Shown: in pieces, positions 38,117 to 46,643 of the stretch
Numbering within the stretch: position 1 is the first letter of the stretch
How the letters are laid out: the number at the start of each line of letters is the position of its first letter
NCBI RefSeq assembly: GCF_002412165.1
Contig: NZ_NXIA01000002.1
Location: forward strand, 186,001 to 250,000
Length of the DNA stretch: 64,000 nucleotides
Direction of reading: 5' to 3'
Origin: Curtobacterium sp. 'Ferrero'
GTDB taxonomy: Bacteria > Actinomycetota > Actinomycetes > Actinomycetales > Microbacteriaceae
The notes under the pieces: model-generated
What the model saw: only the letters and a program-made list of their open reading frames with translations
Database searches by the model: none
What the model was told of the DNA's origin: nothing
Program-made: the position numbers and the translations under genes

Positions 38117-39324
38117 CGGCCCCGACGAGCGGCCCGCAGCGACGCACCGCCCAGCAGTACGACCCGCTCGGCGCGATGCGGTCGCGGCCCCTGGCGATCG
38201 TGATCGGTGCCGCCGGGACCGTGTGGGCGCTCGTGGTCTCGGTGTTCAACCGCGACGTGGCCGGGAGCCCCGGTCTCAGCGCCCTCAGCGTCCTCCTCGT
38301 CGCCGCGTCGGCGGCGGTGGTGTTCACGGCGTCCAGCCCGTTCCGCGCGCCGTTCCCGCGGTGGGCGTACACCACCCACGTGGCGCTCCTCGCCGCGGCC
38401 GTCGTCGCGAGCGTCGCCGCCCAGTGGGGGCCGGACCGGGACGCCGTCAACGACTACATGAGCCTGCTCACCGCCACCGGGATCGTCATGGTGGCGCCGT
38501 ACCGGCCGTGGCCAGACCTCGTGGTCGGCGGGGTCGTGCTCGCCGCGGTCGACGCCGCGGCCTGGGGTGCGGCCGCCGCGACGTTCCCGTTCCAGGTCCC
38601 ACCGGTCGTCGCCGCGTTCCTGGCGAGTGCGCCCACGCTCGTGCTCACGGCGGCGTCCGCGGTGTTCGCGTGGACGTTCGCCGGGCTCGCCGAGCGCGTG
38701 CAGATCCGCGCGGGGTCGTACTCGGTCGAGCGCGCCGAGCGGGACGGCATCGCCGAGCGCGTGCAGCGGGACCGGTCCCGGATCCTGGCGGACGAGGTGG
38801 CGCCGTTCTTCGCCGAGCTCCGCACGCGGGACGCCATCACGGACGCCGACCGTGCCCGCGCCCGGTCCATCGCGGACGGCATCCGCACCAGCATGGTCGC
38901 AGCGGCCGACCGCACCTGGTTCGAGTACGCCGTCGTCACCGAGGGCGGGTCCGCGGCGACGATCGACGACCCGGACGGACTGCTCGCGACGCTCGACACC
39001 GACCAGCGCACCGTCGTCCGCACGTTCGTCCGGGCCGCACTCCGCGCCCCGGCGGTGGATCCGGCGGGGATCCGGGTGCGTGCCCGGAGCGGGAACGTCG
39101 AGGGCGTGGACGGCACCGGCGACCGGGCCGGTGTCGACGCGGCCGACCGGGGGACGGGGAACCGGGTCGTGATCGCGATCGACCTCGTCGTGGCCGACTC
39201 CGACGTCGGCATCCACCGGACGTTCGACCCCTACCTCGCCGTCCTCCGCGTGACGTTCCCCGACCTCGAGGTCTCCGTCCGCCCGTCGTCCCTCGCACTA
39301 AGGTTCTCGTATGACCAGCACTGA
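38113..39324 (+). CDS. Kinase-like membrane protein without phospho-His
   Basis: Membrane protein of 403 residues, start GTG overlapping the kinase stop (GTGA). Five to six helices (about 30-205) precede a coil where a NarL-type kinase would have its ER-x-R-I-x-x-x-LHD box. Here it reads RDRSRILADEVAPFFAEL, with Ala226 in the His position. The C-terminal 130 residues lack the N, G1 and G2 boxes of an ATPase. The order (kinase, this gene, regulator) suggests a degenerate partner kinase acting as sensor or modulator. This is inference; no family name is recognised. Confidence 0.75.
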   Translation: MTAPTSGPQRRTAQQYDPLGAMRSRPLAIVIGAAGTVWALVVSVFNRDVAGSPGLSALSVLLVAASAAVVFTASSPFRAPFPRWAYTTHVALLAAAVVASVAAQWGPDRDAVNDYMSLLTATGIVMVAPYRPWPDLVVGGVVLAAVDAAAWGAAAATFPFQVPPVVAAFLASAPTLVLTAASAVFAWTFAGLAERVQIRAGSYSVERAERDGIAERVQRDRSRILADEVAPFFAELRTRDAITDADRARARSIADGIRTSMVAAADRTWFEYAVVTEGGSAATIDDPDGLLATLDTDQRTVVRTFVRAALRAPAVDPAGIRVRARSGNVEGVDGTGDRAGVDAADRGTGNRVVIAIDLVVADSDVGIHRTFDPYLAVLRVTFPDLEVSVRPSSLALRFSYDQH

Positions 39325-40012
39325 CCCGAACAGGCTCACGGAGGGCGGACCCACCCTCCCGACCCCGGGGACCCGCAGGGTGCGGCTGGCCATCCTCGAC
39401 GACCACGAGGTCCTGCTCGACTCCCTGTCCAGCTGGATCGCGGTGAACGCCTTCGACTTCGACCTGGCACTCACCGCACACACGTGGCTCGAGATGGTGC
39501 ACAGCGACAGCTTCCCGACCGACCTCGTGTTCCTCGACTTCCAGCTCAAGGAACCCGTGTCGATCGAAGCCCGCGTGCGGACGTGCCGGGCCGCCGGTGC
39601 CAAGGTCATCGTGCTGTCGAGCGTCGACAGCCGGGAGTCGCGCGACCGTGCGCTCGCCGCCGGCGCCGCCGCGTTCCTGTCGAAGTCGCTGCCGATGCGC
39701 GAGGTGATGGACGTCGCGCGCGAGGTCATGGGCGTCGCCCGCGAGACCCCGCCGCAGCGTGAGTGGCGGCCGCTGCCGACCGGCGCCGCGGCCCACCAGC
39801 GGCCGAAGCTCAGCCACGGCGAGGAAGAAGCGCTCCGGTTGTACGTGTCGGGCTACTCGACGAACGAGGTCGCCGCACAGATGAACGTGCAGTACGAGAC
39901 CGCGAAGACCTACCTGCGCCGGGTGCGGGAGAAGTACAGCAAGGTCGGTCGTCCGGCGTCGAAGAAGTCCGACCTGATCCGTCGCGCGGCGGAGGACGGG
40001 TTCCTCGCCTAG
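39311..40012 (+). CDS. LuxR/NarL-family response regulator
   Basis: DNA-binding regulator of 233 residues. The receiver domain starts RLAILDDHEVLLDSL, with phosphoacceptor Asp76 (LVFLDFQL), Ser of VIVLSS and Lys of FLSKSLP. The C-terminal LuxR-type helix-turn-helix is LSHGEEEALRLYVSGYSTNE then VQYETAKTYLRRVREKY. The ATG lies inside the end of the upstream gene (14-bp overlap) and has TAAGGT at 39299-39304, 6 nt upstream, so a separate leaderless transcript is possible. Targets unknown. Confidence 0.92.
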   Translation: MTSTDPNRLTEGGPTLPTPGTRRVRLAILDDHEVLLDSLSSWIAVNAFDFDLALTAHTWLEMVHSDSFPTDLVFLDFQLKEPVSIEARVRTCRAAGAKVIVLSSVDSRESRDRALAAGAAAFLSKSLPMREVMDVAREVMGVARETPPQREWRPLPTGAAAHQRPKLSHGEEEALRLYVSGYSTNEVAAQMNVQYETAKTYLRRVREKYSKVGRPASKKSDLIRRAAEDGFLA

Positions 40013-40638
40013 TGGCCAAGCTGTACTTCCGCTACGGCGCGATGAACAGCGGCAAGAGCACGGGGCTCCTGCAGGCCGCCTACAACTACGAGGAGCGCGG
40101 GCAGCGGGTCCTCCTCGCGAAGCCGGCGGTCGACACCAAGGGCGACCACGAGATCGTGTCCCGGCTCGGGGTCACCCGTCCGGTCGACGTCGTGTTCGCG
40201 CCCGCGGACGACGTCCGTGCCGCCGTGGGTGCCGCCGGCGCGGTCGACCCCGAGTCCGCACGACTCGACGGCATGGTCCGACCGGTCAGCTGCGTCCTCG
40301 TCGACGAAGCCCAGTTCCTCACGCCGGTGCAGGTCGACGACCTGCTGCGCATCGCGGTCCTCGACGGCATCCCCGTGCTCGCCTACGGCATCCGCACCGA
40401 CTTCCGGACCGAGGCCTTCCCCGGCAGTGCCCGGCTCCTGGAGATCGCGCACTCGCTCGAGGAGCTCAAGACCATCTGCCGCTGCGGTCGCAAGGCGGTC
40501 TTCAACGCGCGGCTCATCGACGGGCGGTTCGTGTTCGACGGATCGCAGGTCGCGATCGACGGCGAGGACGTCACCTACGAGTCGCTCTGCGCCAACTGCT
40601 ACCTGACGGAGTCCGGCGGGCACCTCGACGGCGACTGA
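40012..40638 (+). CDS. tdk: Thymidine kinase (type II)
   Basis: Salvage enzyme of 208 residues, phosphorylating thymidine. P-loop YGAMNSGKSTGLLQAAYNYE, the Walker-B-like VLVDEAQFLTPVQ, and the lasso/zinc site CRCGRKAVF with CANCY. The GTG overlaps the last base of the regulator stop, so the two are co-transcribed. It complements tmk at 55237. Confidence 0.96.
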   Translation: MAKLYFRYGAMNSGKSTGLLQAAYNYEERGQRVLLAKPAVDTKGDHEIVSRLGVTRPVDVVFAPADDVRAAVGAAGAVDPESARLDGMVRPVSCVLVDEAQFLTPVQVDDLLRIAVLDGIPVLAYGIRTDFRTEAFPGSARLLEIAHSLEELKTICRCGRKAVFNARLIDGRFVFDGSQVAIDGEDVTYESLCANCYLTESGGHLDGD

Positions 40639-40689
40639 CGGTCGCCTCCGGCGCCCGGTTCCCACCTGACGGCCGGCGTTGGCGACCAC

Positions 40690-41730
40690 ATGAGCGACGC
40701 ATCCGTGCACCTGTCCGTCCTCGACCTCGCCACCCGTGAGTACGGGCAGTCGAACACCGACGCACTGCAGGGGTCGATCGACATGGCGGTGCACGCGGAG
40801 CGGCTCGGCTACGAGCGCTTCTGGGTGGCGGAGCACCACGGGATGCCCGGGATCACCTCGTCGGCGCCGGCGGTGCTCCTGAGTGCCGTGGGGGCCGCGA
40901 CGAGCACCATCCGGATCGGCTCCGGAGGTGTGATGCTGCCGAACCACGCGCCCCTCGTCGTCGCCGAGCAGTTCGGGACGCTCCGTGCGCTGTACGGCGA
41001 CCGGGTCGACCTCGGCATCGGGCGTGCGCCGGGTACCGACGGGGCGACCGCGATGGCGCTGCGGCGCACCGACCGGCTCGACGTCGACGACTTCCCGCAG
41101 CAGCTCGCCGACCTGATCGGCTTCTTCACCGGGATGGACCCGGCGAACCCGCTCGCCCGCATCCAGGCGGTCCCCGGCTACGGCGACGTGCCCGAGTTCT
41201 GGCTGCTCGGGTCGTCCGGGTACAGCGCCCAGGTCGCCGGTGCCCTCGGGGTGTCGTTCGCGTTCGCGCACCACTTCGCGTCGGACAACACCGAGGCGGC
41301 ACTCGCGCTGTACCGGGACTCCTTCCGCCCCTCGCGCTTCCGGTCGGAGCCGAACGCCCTCATCGGGGTGCAGGTCGTGACCGACGAGGACCCGGCCGTG
41401 GTCGCCGAGCAGTCTGCTCCGGGCATGATCTCGTTCATCCGGATGCGACAGGGGGCGAAGCCCGAGCCGGTGTCGATGGACGAGGCGCGGGCGTACGAGT
41501 TCTCCGACCTCGAGCGGCGCTTCATCGAGGCCCGCACCGCTCGGCAGGCGTACGGCACCGCGGACGAGGTCGCGGCGAAGATCAACGCGCTCGTGGCGTC
41601 GACGGGCGCGAACGGCGTGATCGTCGCTCCCGGAGCTGCGCAGGCGCAGTACCGGCACCAGGCGCTCGACGTCGTGGCGCGGCTGCACGGCGAGGGGCGG
41701 CTCGTGCGCGCGGGGGCCGCGGTCGCCTGA
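40690..41730 (+). CDS. Luciferase-like flavin-dependent oxidoreductase
   Basis: LLM-class enzyme of 346 residues (TIM-barrel, FMN/F420-type). Typical strings: [52 protein letters not shown], then [18 protein letters not shown]. This subgroup (MsnO8-like) is common in actinobacteria and has no settled substrate. No ribosome-binding site stands out near the ATG. Confidence 0.9.
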   Translation: MSDASVHLSVLDLATREYGQSNTDALQGSIDMAVHAERLGYERFWVAEHHGMPGITSSAPAVLLSAVGAATSTIRIGSGGVMLPNHAPLVVAEQFGTLRALYGDRVDLGIGRAPGTDGATAMALRRTDRLDVDDFPQQLADLIGFFTGMDPANPLARIQAVPGYGDVPEFWLLGSSGYSAQVAGALGVSFAFAHHFASDNTEAALALYRDSFRPSRFRSEPNALIGVQVVTDEDPAVVAEQSAPGMISFIRMRQGAKPEPVSMDEARAYEFSDLERRFIEARTARQAYGTADEVAAKINALVASTGANGVIVAPGAAQAQYRHQALDVVARLHGEGRLVRAGAAVA

Positions 41731-41781
41731 CCCGCGCCGGTGTGCCGGACGTCCGCTCGCGCCGGTCGATGCCCGTCGATG

Positions 41782-41817
41782 CCCGTCGAGGTTCCAGAAT
41801 TCTGGAGTCTCGACGGG
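41782..41817. terminator. Long hairpin after the oxidoreductase gene
   Basis: CCCGTCGAGGTTCCAGAA (18 nt) can pair with the adjoining TTCTGGAGTCTCGACGGG over its whole length, allowing two G-U pairs, with no loop bases to spare. Possible terminator of the gene ending at 41730; no U-run follows. Confidence 0.5.
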
Positions 41818-41920
41818 CTTCGTGGTCTCGTGTGGAACCTCGACGGAAGCCGTCCGGCGAGTCGTGGAACCTCGGTCCGGTGACGCGGGTGCGCCGGAGG
41901 CGTGCAGCCCGGTGGCCGCG

Positions 41921-41974
41921 GCGTGCTCGGTGGCGGCGGCGTGCTCGGTGGCGGCGGCGTACTCGGTGGCGGCT
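41921..41974. repeat. 18-bp tandem repeat, three copies
   Basis: GCGTGCTCGGTGGCGGCG occurs at 41921-41938 and 41939-41956, with a third copy differing at two bases at 41957-41974. Confidence 0.9.
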
Positions 41975-42172
41975 TGGTTGGTCGCATGAAGTGTCGGCTC
42001 GGTGCGCTCTGGACGACACGTCGTGCGACCAACGCGAGGTACGCACGGCGTGTTGTGCGACCAAGTGCAGCGGGCGGCGCGGGATCGGTTGACGAGCGAG
42101 CGCGACACGACGGGACAGGACGCGACGAGCGAGCACGACACGACGCCGTGCAATGCGTCGGGCAACGCAGAA

Positions 42173-42198
42173 GGCCCCGGTCCGTCTGGACCGGGGCC
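42173..42198 (-). terminator. Terminator of tRNA-Pro
   Basis: GGCCCCGGTCC (42173-42183) and GGACCGGGGCC (42188-42198) form an 11-bp stem with a 4-nt loop. On the minus strand it follows the tRNA and is followed by TTCTG. Confidence 0.75.
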
Positions 42199-42203
42199 GT
42201 GCT

Positions 42204-42278
<75 letters not shown>

Positions 42279-42380
42279 CGGTGTGATCACTCCGAACCGG
42301 AGCAACCCCAGAAGTCTACCGGATGATCGAGGGTGCTCACGACCATCTGCGCGCCACCCGGGCGCGTCGTCGGCCTCGGC

Positions 42381-43340
42381 TCAGTCGGTGCGGGCCGTGA
42401 GCGTGACGACGACCGCCTCGGGCCGGCAGGCGAACCGGACGGGAGCGTAGATCGACGTCCCCAGACCCGCCGACACCTCGAGCCACGACCAGTGGTTGCG
42501 GTGCTGCCACTGGTGCAGGCCGCTCACGTAGCGGCGGGGGAGGTCGCAGTTCGTGACGAGCGCACCGACGCCCGGCACCTGCACCTGGCCGCCGTGGGTG
42601 TGCCCGGCGAAGATGACGTCGGCGCCCTGCGTGACGAAGGCGTCGAGGACCCGGCGGTAGGGCGCGTGCGTGATGCCGATCGACACCGGCGCGGGGCCGT
42701 CCTCGTCCTCGGACCACGGCACGTCGCTGCGCATCTCGTCGACGTTGGTCGGCAGGAGGTCGAGCCGGTCCCAGTCGCGGTGGGCGTCCGAGGTCCCGAA
42801 GAGCTCGAGCCGCGACCCACGGAGTTCGATCGCGTGTGCCTGGTCGTTCACGTCGAGCCAGCCGAGCGACTCGAAGAAGGCCGTCTGCCGGTCCACGTCG
42901 AGCTCGACGGGACGGGCACCGCCCCCGCCGTGGCCGCTCGGGCCCGCGAAGTACTTGAGCGGGTTGCGCGGCGTGGGGCCGTAGAAGTCGTTGGACCCGA
43001 ACGCGAACGCGCCCGGCACGCCCCGGAACGGCTCGAGCGCGTACTCGACCGCCGCGTTCGCCGTGACGTGACCGAGGTTGTCGCCGGTGTTCACCACGAA
43101 GTCGGGTTCGACCAGGCTGAGGTCACGGAGCCACTGCTGCTTGTCCGCCTGCCACGGCGCCATGTGGATGTCCGACAGGTGGAGCACCGTGATGTCACGC
43201 GAGCCCGGAGCGAGCACCGGCACGGTCTCCCAACGGATCCCGAACCGGCGCCGCTCGACGAGGGAGCCCCACGCAGCGCTCGCGACGCCGACGGCCGCGC
43301 CCGCTGCGAGGACCCCGAGCGTGGCGCGGCCGCGACTCAC
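42381..43340 (-). CDS. Membrane-anchored metallophosphoesterase
   Basis: Calcineurin-like phosphoesterase of 319 residues. An N-terminal anchor helix (about 5-25) is followed by the metal motifs HLSDIHMAPW, VVNTGDNLG, GSNDFYGP (GNH-like position), ITHAPYRRVL and FAGHTHGGQVQVP. It probably acts outside or at the membrane on a phosphodiester; the substrate is unknown. The GTG overlaps the stop of the PBP gene. This pairing is common in actinobacteria (ponA2-Rv3683 in Mycobacterium, from memory), so an envelope role is likely. Confidence 0.92.
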   Translation of the reverse strand: MSRGRATLGVLAAGAAVGVASAAWGSLVERRRFGIRWETVPVLAPGSRDITVLHLSDIHMAPWQADKQQWLRDLSLVEPDFVVNTGDNLGHVTANAAVEYALEPFRGVPGAFAFGSNDFYGPTPRNPLKYFAGPSGHGGGGARPVELDVDRQTAFFESLGWLDVNDQAHAIELRGSRLELFGTSDAHRDWDRLDLLPTNVDEMRSDVPWSEDEDGPAPVSIGITHAPYRRVLDAFVTQGADVIFAGHTHGGQVQVPGVGALVTNCDLPRRYVSGLHQWQHRNHWSWLEVSAGLGTSIYAPVRFACRPEAVVVTLTARTD

Positions 43341-45898
43341 TTGCAGTCCTTCGGCGCCTTGCCGTCCTCGGTGCCGAAGAGCTTGATCGTGACGGGGGAG
43401 TCCTTGCTCACGGTCGACGTGATCGCGGGGTCGGTCGAGGCGACCTTGCACTCCTTGGAGCCGCCGCCCTTCTCGTACTGGTCCGAGATCGCGATGTTCG
43501 TGAACCCGGCGTCCTCGATCTCCGAGCGTGCGGCACCGATGTCCTTGCCGAACACCTTCGGGATCGTCGCCTGGCTGCCGTCGGACGTGTACACGGTGAC
43601 GCTGCCGCCACGGGAGACGTACGAGCCCGCCGCCGGCGAGGTGGACGACACGGTGCCGGCCTGACCGCCACCCGGCTGCGTGCCGCCGTCGACGTAGGTG
43701 AAGCCGGACGCCGCGAGCGCGGCCTTCGCGTCGGCGGCACTCTTGCCCGAGACGTCGGGCACCTGCGCCGAGTTGCCACGGAGCGCGCTCGACGACGGGT
43801 CGGTGAACGGACCGGCCGGGTAGGCGGCGTTCATCGGCGTCTGTGCCTGCCGCCACACTCCGGCGCGGGCACCGGCGTAGGTGCCGTTGACACCGTTGCT
43901 GTAGTGGCGGAGGTTGTTCTTGCCGCCGTCGGTGTTGCCCTGCCAGTAGGCGGTGGCGACGCGGGAGCTCGACCCGACGAGCCAGATCTGGTCGGCGTCG
44001 TCGGTGGTGCCCGTCTTGCCGAACAGCTGCGTGCCGTCAGCGGTCTGGGCACCCACGGCGGTACCGCTCGAGATCGTCTGCTTCATGGCGTAGATCGCCG
44101 TCTGCGCCACCGAGGGGTCGAGGACCTGCTTGCACTGCTTCGGCTGACCACCGAGCTTCTTGCCCGCGGCGTTCGTGACCTGGTCGATCGCGATCGGCTC
44201 GCAGAACGTGCCGTTGTTGGCGATGCCCGCGTACGCGGCGGCCATGGTCAGCGGCGCGATGTTGTTCGTGCCGAGGATCGACGACGGGTACGAGTTGAGC
44301 TCGGTCTTGTCGTCACCGGAGTGCACGCCGAGGCTCTCCGCGGTGGACTTGATGTCGCACAGGTCGAGCTGGGCGGCCATCGACGCGAAGGCGGCGTTGA
44401 CCGAGAGCGCGGTCGCCCGGGCGACGGTGTAGTTCCCGCGCTCGCCCGGCGAGTCGTTCTTCGGTGCCCAGTTCGAGTACATGGGCTCGCCGCAGTGCTG
44501 CCACGTCGACGTGTTGTGCGGCGTGCCGTTGACGGTCTCGTTGAGCCCGTGACCGGCCTTGAGCCAGTCGAGGAGGGTGAAGACCTTGTACGTCGACCCC
44601 ACCTGGAACCCGATGCCGCCCCCGTACTTCTTGTCGACGCTGTAGTTGAGGCCCGTCGACGTCGGCGGCGACTGCAGCGCCTGGCTGTAGTCCTTGTTCT
44701 GCGCCATGGTCAGGATCCGGCCGGTGCCCACCTCGACCGAGTCGAGCGCGGCACCGAGCTTCAGGGCCGTCTCCGCCTTGTTGTCGTAGGTGTTGAGCAC
44801 CTGCTTCTGCGCGGCGTTCGCGTCGATGTCGAGCGTCGTCTGGATCGTGTAGCCGCCGTTGCGCCAGGCGGTGTCGCGCTCCTTCTGCGTGGAGCCGAGC
44901 TGCGACATCTCCTTGACGACCTGCACGGCGTAGTCGCAGAAGAACTGCGAACCGTCGCCGACCGAGGCCTTGCAGCCCTGGGTCGGTTCGGTCAGGCGCA
45001 CGTAGTCGGCGGGCTTCGACGCGACGGCCTTGTCGTAGTCGGCCTGCGAGATGTGCTTCTGCGCGAGCATCGACTTGAGGATGACGTTGCGTCGGGCCAC
45101 GTTGGCGTCGTAGTTCTTCGGCGACGCCAGGTTGCGGGTGTTCGGGGACTGCACGATCGCGAGGATCGACGCCGCCTCGGCCGGGGTGAGGTCGGTCGCG
45201 CTCTTGTTGAAGTAGTGCTGCGCCGCGGCCTGCACGCCGTACGTCTGGTCGCCGAAGTAGGCGATGTTGAGGTACCCGGTGAGGATCTCCTTCTTGGAGT
45301 ACTTCTTCGCCAGGCCGATCGCGAGCTTCATCTCCTCGAGCTTGCGCGGGATGGAGGTCTCGGTCGCCGCGTTGTACGCCTTGAGCCGCTCCTGCTCGGT
45401 GGGGAGCTCGAGGGCCTGCTGCATCTTGATGTTGCGGACGAGCTGCATCGTCAGCGTCGAACCGCCGCCGGACTCGCCGAGCCCGCCGGCCAGGCTGCCG
45501 ACGCCGGCGCGGACGAGCGAGGTCATGTCGACGCCGCCGTGCTCGTAGAAGCGCTTGTCCTCGCCGTCGATCGCGGCGTTCTTGAGGTTGTCGCTGATCT
45601 GGTCGAACTTGAGTTCCTCGCGGTTCTGGTCGTAGACCGTCGCGAAGTGCACGCTCTTGCCGCCCTGGTACGCGTACAGCTCGTTGCGCTGCGGGAGGTC
45701 ACCGATCTCGATGTACTCCGGCAGGGACTCGAAGACGCCGATCGTCGAGGTCGTGGTCACACCGGCGACCGCGATGGCCGGGGTCACGCCGATCGTCACG
45801 AGGAGGCCGGCGAGCACGCTGAAGCCGACGAATCCGACGAAGGCACCGACTGCGGAGACGGGTTTGGTCCGCGAGGCAGACGTCTTCTGGGCAGACAT
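43337..45898 (-). CDS. Class A penicillin-binding protein with two PASTA domains
   Basis: Bifunctional peptidoglycan synthase of 853 residues. After a membrane helix (about 18-45) comes the glycosyltransferase domain (DGEDKRFYEHGGVD, GGSTLTMQLVRN, KKEILTGYLNIAYFG), then the transpeptidase with the SxxK-type GSTYKVF, an SVN-like triad (ALSVNAAF) and KTGTTDDADQIW. Two PASTA repeats follow (about 715-850, VPDVSGKSAADAKAAL and IPKVFGKDIGAARSEI). The ATG at 45898 has TAGGCT 7 nt upstream on the minus strand, so the transcript is probably leaderless. Confidence 0.96.
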   Translation of the reverse strand: MSAQKTSASRTKPVSAVGAFVGFVGFSVLAGLLVTIGVTPAIAVAGVTTTSTIGVFESLPEYIEIGDLPQRNELYAYQGGKSVHFATVYDQNREELKFDQISDNLKNAAIDGEDKRFYEHGGVDMTSLVRAGVGSLAGGLGESGGGSTLTMQLVRNIKMQQALELPTEQERLKAYNAATETSIPRKLEEMKLAIGLAKKYSKKEILTGYLNIAYFGDQTYGVQAAAQHYFNKSATDLTPAEAASILAIVQSPNTRNLASPKNYDANVARRNVILKSMLAQKHISQADYDKAVASKPADYVRLTEPTQGCKASVGDGSQFFCDYAVQVVKEMSQLGSTQKERDTAWRNGGYTIQTTLDIDANAAQKQVLNTYDNKAETALKLGAALDSVEVGTGRILTMAQNKDYSQALQSPPTSTGLNYSVDKKYGGGIGFQVGSTYKVFTLLDWLKAGHGLNETVNGTPHNTSTWQHCGEPMYSNWAPKNDSPGERGNYTVARATALSVNAAFASMAAQLDLCDIKSTAESLGVHSGDDKTELNSYPSSILGTNNIAPLTMAAAYAGIANNGTFCEPIAIDQVTNAAGKKLGGQPKQCKQVLDPSVAQTAIYAMKQTISSGTAVGAQTADGTQLFGKTGTTDDADQIWLVGSSSRVATAYWQGNTDGGKNNLRHYSNGVNGTYAGARAGVWRQAQTPMNAAYPAGPFTDPSSSALRGNSAQVPDVSGKSAADAKAALAASGFTYVDGGTQPGGGQAGTVSSTSPAAGSYVSRGGSVTVYTSDGSQATIPKVFGKDIGAARSEIEDAGFTNIAISDQYEKGGGSKECKVASTDPAITSTVSKDSPVTIKLFGTEDGKAPKDCK

Positions 45899-45948
45899 AG
45901 GATGCAGCCTAAACGACACCGCCGACTGAAAGGCTGGCAAGGAACCGC

Positions 45949-46107
45949 ATGACTCGCTGGGAATACCTCACCACCCCGTTGATCATCCACAACACCACGG
46001 CGATCCTCAACAACTTCGGCGACGAGGGCTGGGAACTGGTCCAGGTCGTCACCGGACCGGAGGGCGGACTCGTCGCCTACCTCAAGCGCCCGAAGGCAGA
46101 CGCGTGA
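45949..46107 (+). CDS. Small DUF4177-family protein
   Basis: Protein of 52 residues (MTRWEYLTTPLII at the start, GDEGWELVQVV in the middle, AYLKRPKADA at the end). The Trp-Glu-Tyr lead and GWELV core are the DUF4177 pattern, whose function is unknown. AAGGAACCGC precedes the ATG. Its stop overlaps the RidA start (GTGA), and it is divergent from the PBP gene. The same small gene stands next to a RidA homologue in other actinobacteria. Confidence 0.88.
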   Translation: MTRWEYLTTPLIIHNTTAILNNFGDEGWELVQVVTGPEGGLVAYLKRPKADA

Positions 46108-46565
46108 GCGTCGCGGACCGCCTCGCGGAGCTCGGTCTGACGATCCCCGCCGTCGCGGCCCCGGTCGCCGCCTACGTCCCTGCGGTCGTCACGGGCCGGT
46201 ACGTCTACACGGCCGGGCAGCTGCCGTTCGTCGACGGCGCGCTGCCCGTGACCGGCAAGGTCGGCGCCGGGGTCGACGCCGAGACCGCGGCCGGCGAGGC
46301 ACGCACCGCGGCGCTCAACGCCCTCGCCGCCGTCCAGTCCGTCGCCGGCTCGCTCGACCGCGTCGCCCGGGTCGTCAAGGTGACGGTCTTCGTCGCGTCC
46401 GACCCGTCCTTCACCGGGCAGCCCGCGGTCGCGAACGGCGCCTCCACGCTCGTCGGCGACGTCTTCGGCGACGTCGGCGTCCACGCGCGGAGCGCGGTGG
46501 GTGTCGCCGTCCTGCCGCTGGACGCGCCCGTCGAGGTCGAGCTGGTGGTGGAGCTGACCGACTGA
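46104..46565 (+). CDS. RidA-family protein
   Basis: YjgF/YER057c/UK114-type protein of 153 residues; RidA members hydrolyse reactive enamine/imine intermediates. Seen: VVTGRYVYTAGQLPFVDG, NALAAVQSVAGSLDRVARVV, VKVTVFVASDPSFTGQPAVA and the C-terminal VGVAVLPLDAPVEVELVVEL. The usual active-site Arg near residue 105 of classic RidA is not evident (ARSAVGVAVLPLDA carries Arg earlier), so true deaminase activity is unproven. Translationally coupled to DUF4177. Confidence 0.9.
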   Translation: MSVADRLAELGLTIPAVAAPVAAYVPAVVTGRYVYTAGQLPFVDGALPVTGKVGAGVDAETAAGEARTAALNALAAVQSVAGSLDRVARVVKVTVFVASDPSFTGQPAVANGASTLVGDVFGDVGVHARSAVGVAVLPLDAPVEVELVVELTD

Positions 46566-46584
46566 CGGACCGTCAGCCGCCTGT

Positions 46585-46638
46585 CACACGTGAGCAGGGC
46601 CTCCAGTCCGAGCGGACGGGAGGCCCTGCTCACGTGTG
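46585..46638. terminator. Bidirectional terminator between ridA-type gene and acs
   Basis: CACACGTGAGCAGGGCCTCC (46585-46604) is perfectly complementary to 46619-46638. The loop holds TCCGAGCGGA. GGACGGGAGGCC in the 3' arm matches the 42-bp palindrome family in half. Confidence 0.85.
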
Positions 46639-46643
46639 CGGGA

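Larger units (their letters stand above)
41731..42170. other. Intergenic region, 440 bp, with hairpin and repeats
   Basis: No gene is convincing. It holds a long hairpin at 41782-41817, an 18-bp tandem repeat at 41921-41974, the motif TTGGTCGCA near 41979 with two inverted copies (TGCGACCAA near 42023 and 42057), and two similar blocks reading ACGAGCGAGC then CGACACGAC near 42093 and 42126. Confidence 0.6.
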
